DNA of 64,000 nucleotides, taken from positions 1 through 64,000 of the forward strand of contig JAFAFA010000052.1 in NCBI GenBank assembly GCA_023423695.1. The letters are read 5' to 3'. Under the pieces are notes generated by a model, which worked only from the letters and a program-made list of their open reading frames with translations, made no database searches and was not told the origin of the DNA. The stretch is from Pseudomonadota bacterium. GTDB taxonomy: Bacteria; Pseudomonadota; Alphaproteobacteria; Azospirillales; Azospirillaceae. Of this stretch, positions 6,825 to 17,342 are shown in pieces (position 1 is the first letter of the stretch; every line of letters begins with the position of its first letter). A program made the translations under genes and the position numbers.

Positions 6825-9508
6825 GTGGCCTCCCCTTCTTCCTGCAAGGCGGATTTCGGACCGCCGGTGTCGTCGGCCGCAATTGTAATCGGCCGCGGCG
6901 CTCCGCCGGCCCGGTGAATCTTCCACATCTCCCGGTATGCCGCCTCCAGATGCCGGACAAAACGGGGCGTGTCGAACAGCGCGCAGTCCGGCCGGTTGCG
7001 CACCAGCCGATGCCGCAGGTCGCGAAGCCGTTCGGGAGAACGGGCGAGCGCCACGGCCGCAGCCTCATAGGCCTCCTGCCCGTCGACGATCAGTTCGGGC
7101 AGTCCGGCCGCCCGCAGCAGGCTGGCCGCCACGCGCCCGGCGAAGGTCGTCCCGCACCGTGTCAGCACCGGCAGGCCGGCCCACAGGGCATCGCTGGCCG
7201 TGGTGTGCGCGTTGTAGGGAAGCGTATCGAGGAACAGGTCCGCCAGCCGGTGCCGCGCCAGATGCTCGGCATGAGGCAAGGGCTTGGCGAAGACGAGCCG
7301 ATCGGGATCCACACCGCGGGACGCGCCCTCGCGGCGCAGGTTGGCGACCACCTGGGGGTTCCCGGCATAGAGCCACAGCACGCTGCCCGGCACCGCCGCC
7401 AGGATGCGCGCCCAGCCGTCGAACAGGGCGGGCGTCAGCTTGTAGGCGCTGTTGAAGCAGCAGAAGACGAAACCATCGGCCGGCAGCCCGCAGTCCGCAC
7501 GCGTCGGCGTGGCCTCGGCGATGACGCGCCGGCGGTCGTTGGGCTGGTAGCAATCCGGCAGCCGCACCACCCGCTCGGTGAAGAAGCCCTCCTCGCCCGG
7601 CGCGATCACCGTGGGGTCGGCGACGATGTAGTCGACAAACTCCGCCCCCAGCGTTCCGGGATAGCCCAGCCAGTTCACCTGCACCGGAGCCGGCCGGGCC
7701 ACCAGGATCGAACTGCGCGAGAAGCTGGTGAAGCCGGTCAGATCGACCAGGATGTCGATTCCGTCCGCCAAGATGGCCCGCGCCGCATCCGCGTCGGTGT
7801 GGCGGCGCAGGTCGACGAAACGCTCGATCCCCCGCTCGAACCGTCGGCGCAGCGCGCTGCCGTCGTCGATGCCGGTCGAATAGGCGGTGACGGCGAAACG
7901 GGAGCGATCATGCGTCTCCAGGGCATCGACCATCAAATGGCCCATGGCATGCTCGCGGAAATCCGCCGACAGATAGCCGATCCGCAGGCGCCCGTCGCGC
8001 GCGGCGGCTGCTGCTGCCGCCACCGGCCGGGTCACCGGAACGGCGCCGCGGGCCTTCGCCGCCGCCCAGAGGGTTGCAGCCGACTGCTGGTCGGCCAGGG
8101 TCGAGGCGCAGGACAGGACGTCGAAGGGCGACACCCCCTCCGTCCCCTCGCGCACCCGCCACAGGAGTTGCGCCTCCAGCCCGTCCAGATCGCGCCAGTC
8201 GCACAGAAGCCTCTGCTGATGGACGAGTTGGCCCAAGGCCGCGGCATGGTCCGGAACCAGCCGCAGCACCCGTCGGCAGGCGTCCGCCGACACCGCGCTC
8301 CAACCGGCCATTGCGGCGGCCATCGCCAGATCGGCATGGGCGTCGGTCTCGCCGGGATCGATGACGACGGCATTGCGCAGGACGGCGACGGCGGCATCGG
8401 GACGCACGGCCTCCGCCAGCACCCCGCCCAACCGCCGCCAAGCCTCTCCGCTCATCGGCTGGCGGGCCAGCAGGGCCCTGAGGACCGCAAGCGCGCCGTC
8501 CGCATCGCGCAGGCTCGACAGGAGCAGGGCCAGATTGACCTCGACCACGGGAAAATCGGGCCGCAGGTCCAGCGCCGCGCGGTATTGGGCCACGGCATCC
8601 TGCGGACGACCGAGTTCCCGCAGAACGTTGGCGAGATTGTTGCGCGCCGCCGGGTCGGACGGCTCCAACCGGACCGCGGCCGACGTGGCACGCCATGCCT
8701 CCTCTCGGTGCTGCGCCGCACGGGCGGCGTTGCCGAGCGCCAGCCAGTTCCGTGCGCCGGCCGGATCGAGCGCCACCGCAAGACGGCCGGCGGCGAGCGC
8801 CTCGGTGGGCCGGCCGGCGGCGTCGAGCAGTCCGGTCAGGTTGTGCCAGTTCTCCGCATCCTGGGGCGCGAAGGCGAGCGCCTTGCGGAAGGCCGCTTCC
8901 GCATCCGCGTTACGGCCCATGCGGTGAAGCGCCACGCCCAGCTTGGACCAGGACGCAGCATCGGCGGGGCCGAGCCGCGCCGCCTCACGGTGGGCGGCGA
9001 CGGCCTCCGCGAAGCGACCCAGGTCCTGCAGGGCGACGCCGAGGTTGTTGTGGACCTCCCCCAAATGGGAGTGGGTCGCCAGCACCTTGCGGTAATGGGG
9101 CTCGGCATCCTGCGGGCGTCCCTGCCGGTGCAGGGCCAGCGCAAGCCCGTAATGCGCATCGACCGAATCGGGGGCGACCCGTAGCGCCGCCGCATAGACC
9201 GTCGCCACCGCATCCCAGCGCGCCATGGCGGCCATGGCCGCACCGAAATCGAGATAGACCTCCAGGTCCTTGGCGATGGCCAGCGACTTCTGGAACAGGA
9301 TCACCGCCTCGCGCGCGCGGCCCAGCCGCAACTCCACCACGCCCAGCCGGTGCAGGGCGGCCGGGTTCTGCGGCTCGGCCTGCAGGACTTCGAGGTAGCG
9401 GGCCCTCGCCTCCTCCAGATTGCCGGCGTTTTCCGCCGCCACGGCGCGGGTGAAGCTGGTCATGCTCTGCCGATCGCTACTGACGGTTGACGGTGACGGG
9501 TCCGGCAT
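6821..9508 (-). CDS. TPR-GT41 O-GlcNAc transferase-like protein (OGT/SPINDLY type)
   Basis: An 895-residue protein. Roughly residues 20-430 are tandem 34-residue tetratricopeptide repeats (for example EVHNNLGVALQDLGRFAEAV), which bind protein substrates in this family. The C-terminal half is a GT41 domain: GYLSADFREHAMGHLM near 505-520 contains the equivalent of the OGT active-site His, APVQVNWLGYPGT follows, the Lys in YKLTP near 689 matches the UDP-binding Lys, and NAHTTASDALWAGLP near 768 carries the HTT and Asp of the nucleotide site. It is expected to transfer a sugar, GlcNAc in characterised eukaryotic members, to Ser/Thr of cytoplasmic proteins. I placed the start at 9508, 19 bases after the upstream stop. 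ATG 9463 is an alternative; neither has a strong ribosome binding site. Its stop overlaps the GT7 start. Confidence 0.88.
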   Translation of the reverse strand: MPDPSPSTVSSDRQSMTSFTRAVAAENAGNLEEARARYLEVLQAEPQNPAALHRLGVVELRLGRAREAVILFQKSLAIAKDLEVYLDFGAAMAAMARWDAVATVYAAALRVAPDSVDAHYGLALALHRQGRPQDAEPHYRKVLATHSHLGEVHNNLGVALQDLGRFAEAVAAHREAARLGPADAASWSKLGVALHRMGRNADAEAAFRKALAFAPQDAENWHNLTGLLDAAGRPTEALAAGRLAVALDPAGARNWLALGNAARAAQHREEAWRATSAAVRLEPSDPAARNNLANVLRELGRPQDAVAQYRAALDLRPDFPVVEVNLALLLSSLRDADGALAVLRALLARQPMSGEAWRRLGGVLAEAVRPDAAVAVLRNAVVIDPGETDAHADLAMAAAMAGWSAVSADACRRVLRLVPDHAAALGQLVHQQRLLCDWRDLDGLEAQLLWRVREGTEGVSPFDVLSCASTLADQQSAATLWAAAKARGAVPVTRPVAAAAAAARDGRLRIGYLSADFREHAMGHLMVDALETHDRSRFAVTAYSTGIDDGSALRRRFERGIERFVDLRRHTDADAARAILADGIDILVDLTGFTSFSRSSILVARPAPVQVNWLGYPGTLGAEFVDYIVADPTVIAPGEEGFFTERVVRLPDCYQPNDRRRVIAEATPTRADCGLPADGFVFCCFNSAYKLTPALFDGWARILAAVPGSVLWLYAGNPQVVANLRREGASRGVDPDRLVFAKPLPHAEHLARHRLADLFLDTLPYNAHTTASDALWAGLPVLTRCGTTFAGRVAASLLRAAGLPELIVDGQEAYEAAAVALARSPERLRDLRHRLVRNRPDCALFDTPRFVRHLEAAYREMWKIHRAGGAPRPITIAADDTGGPKSALQEEGEAT

Positions 9509-9527
9509 TTGTCTGCCACAGCCGACC

Positions 9528-10250
9528 TCAGTCGCGCCAGCGCGTGTGTTCCACGATGCGGGGAATTTCGGCGGGACGGCGGCCATCCCCCCATTGCGAG
9601 ATGTCGGGAATGGCGGTCACCCCGTGGCGGCGGCCGAGCAGGCTGAGGATGCTCTGGTCATGACGATGGTCGCGAAACTCAGGATAGTTCGGCAGGCCGC
9701 ATTCGTTGGGGGCGTCGGTGATCAGCCGGGCATCCTGGGCATAGCGCAGCCATTGGGAAATGAAGTCCATGCTTTCCGGCCCGCGCTCACAAACGATGAA
9801 GCTGGCGAGGATCTGCGGCGCGTCGGTGTAGGCCCGCTGGTCCTGCCCCATGAAATGGAAGCAGTCGCGCTTCGTCCAAACGCGGTTGCTGTGATGGTCC
9901 TCCAGCGTGAACAGCAGGACCGGCAGGTCGCGCCGCCGTCGGCAGAGTTCGATCACCGGGTCGACGCTGTGGACGAAATGGGCGCCGCTGTCGCTGTAGA
10001 ACAGGATGTCGCCGTCCTGCAGATGCTTGCGCAGCATCAGGTCGATGAAATAGGGCTTCCATAGCCAATAACCGGCCCCGCGCGGCTGCTCCAGGATATG
10101 CCGGTTGCGGGCGGCGAAGACGGCATCGATGCGGTGCCGCCCCATCATCGCCACGTCGTCGAAACCGCCGACGTCCAGCCCGGTCCTGGCGTTGTGTTTC
10201 TGCGCCGTGGTGAAGGCCCCGTCGGCATAGTTCAGCAGCACGCGTTTCAT
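9528..10250 (-). CDS. Unassigned glycosyltransferase-like protein
   Basis: A 240-residue cytoplasmic protein I cannot place in a named family. It begins MKRVLLNYADGAF, has an aromatic motif GYWLWKPYFI near residue 60 and GDILFYSDSG near 82. The last fits the acidic metal/nucleotide-sugar motif of GT-A transferases, and the overall pattern resembles short bacterial glycan-decorating transferases. No membrane segment is visible. It sits in the middle of a four-gene glycosyltransferase operon, 46 bases after the GT10 gene and 19 bases before the GT41 gene, so a role in the same glycan is likely. The sugar and acceptor are unknown. Confidence 0.6.
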   Translation of the reverse strand: MKRVLLNYADGAFTTAQKHNARTGLDVGGFDDVAMMGRHRIDAVFAARNRHILEQPRGAGYWLWKPYFIDLMLRKHLQDGDILFYSDSGAHFVHSVDPVIELCRRRRDLPVLLFTLEDHHSNRVWTKRDCFHFMGQDQRAYTDAPQILASFIVCERGPESMDFISQWLRYAQDARLITDAPNECGLPNYPEFRDHRHDQSILSLLGRRHGVTAIPDISQWGDGRRPAEIPRIVEHTRWRD

Positions 10251-10296
10251 CGCCCACTCCTCCGCCGCTGCAAGGCGGCCCTTTCACCAGGGCCGC

Positions 10297-11274
10297 TCAC
10301 AAGCGGCTTTCGATCCATTCGGCCAAGCGAAAGGCATCGAAGTAGAAATCCTCCGTGCCGAGGAAGGGCGGCGTGCTGCGGTAGCGGCGATAGGTGTCGT
10401 AATCGTCGTCGACGGCCAGGATGGCGTCGATCGCCTCCTCGTCGGAGGAATAGCGCGACACGTCGATGAAGCTGCCGGCGGCGACATCCCGCAACACGCC
10501 GGGGTCCCCCCAATAGAGCGGCACGGCACCGGCCTGGAAGGCGTCGAGGATCTTCTCGGTCAGATAGCCGGGATGGCTCGCATTTTCGAAGGCGAAGGCG
10601 AAGCGGTAGCGCGAGAAGACCCGGATCTTCGGCAACCAGCCCATCTTCACGACACTGCCGGTGTTGTTCAGCAGCCAGCCCACCGACTCCACATGGCGTC
10701 GGGCGCAGAGCATCCGGAAGAAGTCGTTGCGCCGGGCGCAGTTGGGGTTCTTGTAGAGAAAGGCGCAGAATTTCCGCTTCGCCGCCTCTTCCCGCGTCGG
10801 CGGAACAGGCGGCAGAACCGGATGGCAGAAATGCGGCGTCGCCCCCTCGCGCCTGTGGTCCCAGGCATGCATGACGTAGAGCGGCAGGCGGTAATGGCGG
10901 GGATCGTCGATGCGGTCGAACGACACCGACATGTCGACGCCGTCGAGCGGGGGCCGCACATTCTCGCCGGTGAAGAACAGCCCGCGGGCGGTCCGCGCTT
11001 CCCGGTGGCGGGTGCCGAACACCGACACGATGGCGAGGTCGCAGTCGTTGTCGACGACGGAAACGTCGAAGCGGCTCGACAGGATCTCGACGAAGAAGTT
11101 CGCGGACGGATTGAACTCCGGCCAGAAGTCGAAGAAGGCGATCTTCAACCGCGGGCGGGCGCCGCGGCCGCCGCGATCCGGACCATGCAGAAGGAAACGG
11201 TCGAGGAGCGCCGGATCCCTGTTGGCGGAAGAAAGGAATTCGGCCAGGAAATCGCTTGTCCGTGGATCGATCAT
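10297..11274 (-). CDS. GT10-family alpha-1,3/4-fucosyltransferase
   Basis: A 325-residue protein ending in the hallmark of family GT10: RYRFAFAFENASHPGYLTEK near residues 225-245, followed by ILDAFQAGAVPLYWG. This is the GDP-fucose-binding motif of alpha-1,3-fucosyltransferases. The N-terminal half (LKIAFFDFWPEFNPSANFF, VFGTRH, FFTGENVRP) corresponds to the acceptor domain of bacterial GT10 enzymes. No membrane anchor is seen. Characterised members add fucose to the GlcNAc of N-acetyllactosamine, giving Lewis antigens. I chose the ATG at 11274; the frame remains open upstream to 11433 but that part shows no homology. It is the first gene of the minus-strand glycosyltransferase operon. Confidence 0.85.
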   Translation of the reverse strand: MIDPRTSDFLAEFLSSANRDPALLDRFLLHGPDRGGRGARPRLKIAFFDFWPEFNPSANFFVEILSSRFDVSVVDNDCDLAIVSVFGTRHREARTARGLFFTGENVRPPLDGVDMSVSFDRIDDPRHYRLPLYVMHAWDHRREGATPHFCHPVLPPVPPTREEAAKRKFCAFLYKNPNCARRNDFFRMLCARRHVESVGWLLNNTGSVVKMGWLPKIRVFSRYRFAFAFENASHPGYLTEKILDAFQAGAVPLYWGDPGVLRDVAAGSFIDVSRYSSDEEAIDAILAVDDDYDTYRRYRSTPPFLGTEDFYFDAFRLAEWIESRL

Positions 11275-11418
11275 GCCCGCCGATGCCCTTGCGCGTACTG
11301 CCTGCCGCGAACGGTCCCTGTGCCGGACACTCCGGCGGCAACACCCTAGATTTGCAGCAGTCCCGTGACCAGCGGTATTTTCGGACCCTGCCGCGCTTGG
11401 AACCGGCGTGAGCCGTCC

Positions 11419-11446
11419 TTGACCGCACCGCACACGCCGCTAATAT
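11419..11446 (+). promoter_or_regulatory. Sigma-70-type promoter for ileS
   Basis: TTGACC at 11419-11424, a 16-base spacer and TAATAT at 11441-11446 form a good vegetative promoter. Transcription should begin near 11453, which leaves a leader of about 170 bases before ileS. The rest of the 352-base interval between the GT10 gene and ileS shows no gene apart from the leader described separately. Confidence 0.7.
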
Positions 11447-11452
11447 CCCGCG

Positions 11453-11626
11453 CCATGGACGTCTCACTGCGGATCCCGATGATGTGCGCTCCGGCGCATC
11501 GCGCGCGAATTACCGGCCCGGCTCTCTGAGGAGGGCCGGGATAGAGACCTGCTGTGTTCCGGGTGGCGCCACGGCCAGTCCTGCCGGCCGCCGCCCGACG
11601 GTGATGCTTTCCCCCAGGGATCCGAT
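11453..11626 (+). promoter_or_regulatory. Structured ileS leader with possible 24-codon leader ORF
   Basis: An ATG at 11455, almost at the predicted transcript start, opens a 24-codon ORF ending with TGA at 11527-11529. It contains two Ile codons. A hairpin at 11481-11500 (GATGTGC with GCGCATC) lies within it. A second hairpin, CCGGCCC at 11513-11519 with GGGCCGG at 11533-11539, has the ORF stop codon in its loop. No T tract follows, so it is not an ordinary terminator. Regulation is inference; T-box leaders are not expected in this group. Confidence 0.35.
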
Positions 11627-14470
<2,844 letters not shown>

Positions 14471-14486
14471 GGCCGGCAAGGCGTCA

Positions 14487-14585
14487 CCCCCACCCTAACC
14501 CTCCCCCGCTGGGCGGGGGAGGGAACTCCGCCGCCCGACAACCAATCCCCCTCCCCCGTTCAACGGGGGAGGGTCGGGGTGGGGG
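14487..14585. repeat. Paired GC-rich inverted palindromes (copy 1)
   Basis: Two arms in inverted orientation. Each consists of a CCCCCACCC-like end followed by a hairpin of the form CCCTCCCCCG...CGGGGGAGGG; the first is at about 14487-14523 and the second at about 14547-14585. The same element recurs at 18718-18821 and, in a longer form, near 22258-22440. It lies between ileS and lspA and could form strong RNA stem-loops in the joint transcript. Confidence 0.8.
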
Positions 14586-14612
14586 CAGGGGGCGGCAGCT
14601 TCCGGAGTTCAC

Positions 14613-15116
14613 ATGAACACCTTCGTCGCCAACCAATCCCGGTCCTACTGGCTGTTCGGGCTGATCGTCGCCGTGGTGGTGGTCGTGCTAGACCAGGGCA
14701 GCAAGTGGTTGATCCTCGAACATGTCATGCAGCCGGTGCCGCATGTCATCGAGGTGACGCCCTTCTTCAACCTCGTGCTGGTGTGGAACTACGGCGTCAG
14801 CTTCGGCACCTTCGCCAGCGGCGGGGCGATGATGCCCTATATCCTCAGCGCCATCGCCGCGGTGATCGCCGTCTGCCTCGTCCTCTGGATGCGGCAGGCC
14901 GAAAGCCGGCTGGCGGCGCTGGCGCTGGGCTTCATCATCGGCGGCGCGGTGGGCAACGTCGCCGACCGGCTGCTGCATGGCGCGGTGGTCGACTTTCTCG
15001 ATTTCCATTACGCCGGCTGGCATTTCTGGGCCTTCAACGTGGCCGACAGCGGAATCAGCGTCGGCGTGGTCCTGCTGCTGATCGACGGACTGTTCGCCGA
15101 CCGCGAAAAGTCGTAA
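14613..15116 (+). CDS. lspA: Lipoprotein signal peptidase (signal peptidase II)
   Basis: A 167-residue integral inner-membrane aspartyl protease that removes the signal peptide of diacylated prolipoproteins. Four hydrophobic helices are visible. The two catalytic aspartates are in the conserved blocks GGAVGNVADRL (Asp near residue 116) and FNVADSGIS (Asp near 144). The N-terminal VLDQGSKW and the WNYGVSFG segment are also typical. It follows ileS, from which it is separated by a paired palindrome. The next gene encodes a lipoprotein, a likely substrate. Confidence 0.96.
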   Translation: MNTFVANQSRSYWLFGLIVAVVVVVLDQGSKWLILEHVMQPVPHVIEVTPFFNLVLVWNYGVSFGTFASGGAMMPYILSAIAAVIAVCLVLWMRQAESRLAALALGFIIGGAVGNVADRLLHGAVVDFLDFHYAGWHFWAFNVADSGISVGVVLLLIDGLFADREKS

Positions 15117-15221
15117 GAGTTCCGTCGCCGGTGGCGTTATAACCACCGGCGGCGCTGACCATGCGGCCGCGGCCTCCGGGCCGGGTCGCTACGACGTGAC
15201 AGACGACGGGATCCTCCGAAC

Positions 15222-15815
15222 GTGACCAGCATCTCCTCCGCCCTCTCCCTCTCCCGGACCCGGCTTCCTCTGCTTGGGCTGGCGCTTGCGGCGTTGACGC
15301 TCGCCGGCTGCTCGGATGTTCGCCGCTCCATCGGTCTCGACCGCCAGAGCCCCGACGAGTTTTCCGTCGTTTCCCGCGCTCCGCTGACCCTGCCGCCCAG
15401 CCTGCAGGACCTGCCGAAGCCGCGCCCCGGTGCCGCCCGCCCGCAGGACAACACGCCGACCCAGGTGGCCGCCGGCGCCGTGTTCGGCGGTTCCTCGCGC
15501 GGCGCCGCCAAAGCGGTCGCCGGCTCCACCGCCGGCGAAAAGTCGCTGGTCGCCCAGGCCGCGGCGCGCGACGGCATCGACCCCAACATCCGCACCAAGG
15601 TCGATCAGGAAACCACCCAGCTGATCATCGCCGACAAGAGCTGGATCGATTCGCTGCTGTTCTGGCAGAAGCAGGAGCAGCCCTACTCGCTCGTCGACCC
15701 GGCCAAGGAGCAGCAGCGCCTGCGCGAGGCCCAGGCTCAGGGCAAGTCGGTGGACGGCGCCGCGACGCCGGTCATCGAGCGCAAGCGCAAGGCGCCGCTG
15801 GAAGGCCTGTTCTAA
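15222..15815 (+). CDS. DUF3035-family outer-envelope lipoprotein
   Basis: A 197-residue precursor with a signal peptide ending in the lipobox LAGC, Cys30 being the predicted lipidated residue. The next block, SPDEFSVVSRAPLTLPPSL, is the signature of DUF3035, a family of small alphaproteobacterial lipoproteins of unknown function. The remainder is low in complexity and rich in Ala, Gln and Lys. No retention Asp follows the Cys at +2 (it is Ser), which suggests the outer membrane. Its position between lspA and two M16 peptidases suggests an envelope-maintenance role, which is inference. Confidence 0.8.
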   Translation: MTSISSALSLSRTRLPLLGLALAALTLAGCSDVRRSIGLDRQSPDEFSVVSRAPLTLPPSLQDLPKPRPGAARPQDNTPTQVAAGAVFGGSSRGAAKAVAGSTAGEKSLVAQAAARDGIDPNIRTKVDQETTQLIIADKSWIDSLLFWQKQEQPYSLVDPAKEQQRLREAQAQGKSVDGAATPVIERKRKAPLEGLF

Positions 15816-15880
15816 GCAGGACCCGTCTGCGCCCCGATGGTTCGAACCTTGTCGCGGGCGCGACATCACACCAGTTTCGG

Positions 15881-15914
15881 GGGGCGCCCTTCCCAGCGAA
15901 GGGCGCCCCTTTCG
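15881..15914 (+). terminator. Rho-independent terminator after the DUF3035 gene
   Basis: GGGGCGCCCTT at 15881-15891 pairs perfectly with AAGGGCGCCCC at 15899-15909 around a seven-base loop and is followed by TTTCG. It separates the lipoprotein gene from the M16 peptidase pair, so the latter needs its own promoter or relies on readthrough. Confidence 0.75.
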
Positions 15915-15942
15915 ATTCGGACCTCCTGATCCGGGAGCCCTC

Positions 15943-17340
15943 ATGCTCGCCTACCTCCCAGCCCGCCGCCTCGCCGCGGCCGGATTCCTGGCGCTGACGA
16001 TGACCGTCGCCGCCCCCCTGATGCCGGCGCCGGTCGCCGCGCCGCCCGCCCTTGCGGCGGAAAAGGGGGTTTTCTTCCCCGAGAGCTTCACCTTGTCGAA
16101 CGGCATGCAGGTGGTGGTCGTCCCCAACCACCGCGTTCCGGTCGTGACCCACATGGTCTGGTACAAGGTGGGGGCCGCCGACGAGGAGCGCGGCCAGTCC
16201 GGCATCGCCCATTTCCTCGAACACCTGATGTTCAAGGGGACGGACCAGATCCCGCCCGGCGAGTTCAGCCGCATCGTCGCCAAGAACGGCGGGCGCGACA
16301 ACGCCTTCACCAGCTACGACTATACGGCCTACTACCAGAACGTCGCCCGCGACCGGCTGGAGATGGTGATGCGGATGGAGGCCGACCGCATGGCCAACCT
16401 GAAGCTGACCGACGCGGTGGTCTATCCCGAACGCGACGTCATCATCGAGGAGCGGCGACAGCGCGTCGAGAACGAGCCGGCCGACCGCATCGGCGAGCAG
16501 ATCAACGCCACCATGTTCGTCCACCACCCCTACGGCACCCCGGTGATCGGCTGGCCGCAGGAGATGGCGGGGCTGACGCGGGAGATGGCGGAGAGCTTCT
16601 ACAAGACCTGGTACACGCCCAACAACGCCATCCTGGTGGTGTCCGGCGACATCACCGCGGCAGAGCTGAAGCCGCTGGCCGAGCGCTATTACGGTGCCAT
16701 CCCCGCCCGTCCGGTGCCGGAGCGCAAGCGGGTGAGCGAACCGCCGATGACTGCCGCGAGACAGGTGGTTCTGCGTGACGAGGAGGTGCGGCAGCCGTCG
16801 GTGCGCCGCACCTGGATCGCGCCGTCCTACCGCCTCGATCCCCAGGGGCAGGCATATGCGCTGCAGGTGCTGGCCGAGATCATGAGCGGCGGCACCACCT
16901 CCCGCCTCTACCGCAGCCTCGTGGTGGACCAGAAGCTCGCGACCTCCGCCTGGCTCGGTTATGGACCGACGGCCTGGGACATGGCGACGGTCGGCGTCGG
17001 CGCCAGCCCGGCCGCCGGGGTGCCGATGGACAAGCTGGAATCGGCGCTGTGGGCCGAGATCGACAAGCTGCTGAAGTCCGGAGTGACGGAGGAGGAGGTC
17101 GCGACCGCCCGCAAGCGCATGCTGGCCGCGGCGGCCTATGCCCGCGACAGCCTGACCGGCCCGGCCCAGACTCTGGGCGCCGCGCTGGCGACCGGACAGA
17201 GCCTGGACGATGTGGAAAGCTGGCCGGTGCGCATCGATGCCGTCACCGCCGATCAGGTCAACGCCGCCGCCCGCGCGGTGCTGAGCCAGACCAACCATGT
17301 CACCGGCCTGCTGCTGCCCCCGACCGGAAAGGACAGTTGA
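15943..17340 (+). CDS. M16-family zinc metallopeptidase (active subunit)
   Basis: A 465-residue secreted peptidase of the pitrilysin/processing-peptidase family, with an N-terminal signal peptide to about residue 40. The inverted zinc motif HxxEH is intact in HFLEHLMFKGT near residues 89-93, and the third zinc ligand is the Glu in VIIEERRQR about 76-80 residues further on. The C-terminal half is the second, inactive M16 domain. It should degrade small peptides in the periplasm as a heterodimer with the next gene, whose start lies two bases after this stop codon. Confidence 0.9.
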   Translation: MLAYLPARRLAAAGFLALTMTVAAPLMPAPVAAPPALAAEKGVFFPESFTLSNGMQVVVVPNHRVPVVTHMVWYKVGAADEERGQSGIAHFLEHLMFKGTDQIPPGEFSRIVAKNGGRDNAFTSYDYTAYYQNVARDRLEMVMRMEADRMANLKLTDAVVYPERDVIIEERRQRVENEPADRIGEQINATMFVHHPYGTPVIGWPQEMAGLTREMAESFYKTWYTPNNAILVVSGDITAAELKPLAERYYGAIPARPVPERKRVSEPPMTAARQVVLRDEEVRQPSVRRTWIAPSYRLDPQGQAYALQVLAEIMSGGTTSRLYRSLVVDQKLATSAWLGYGPTAWDMATVGVGASPAAGVPMDKLESALWAEIDKLLKSGVTEEEVATARKRMLAAAAYARDSLTGPAQTLGAALATGQSLDDVESWPVRIDAVTADQVNAAARAVLSQTNHVTGLLLPPTGKDS

Positions 17341-17342
17341 GG

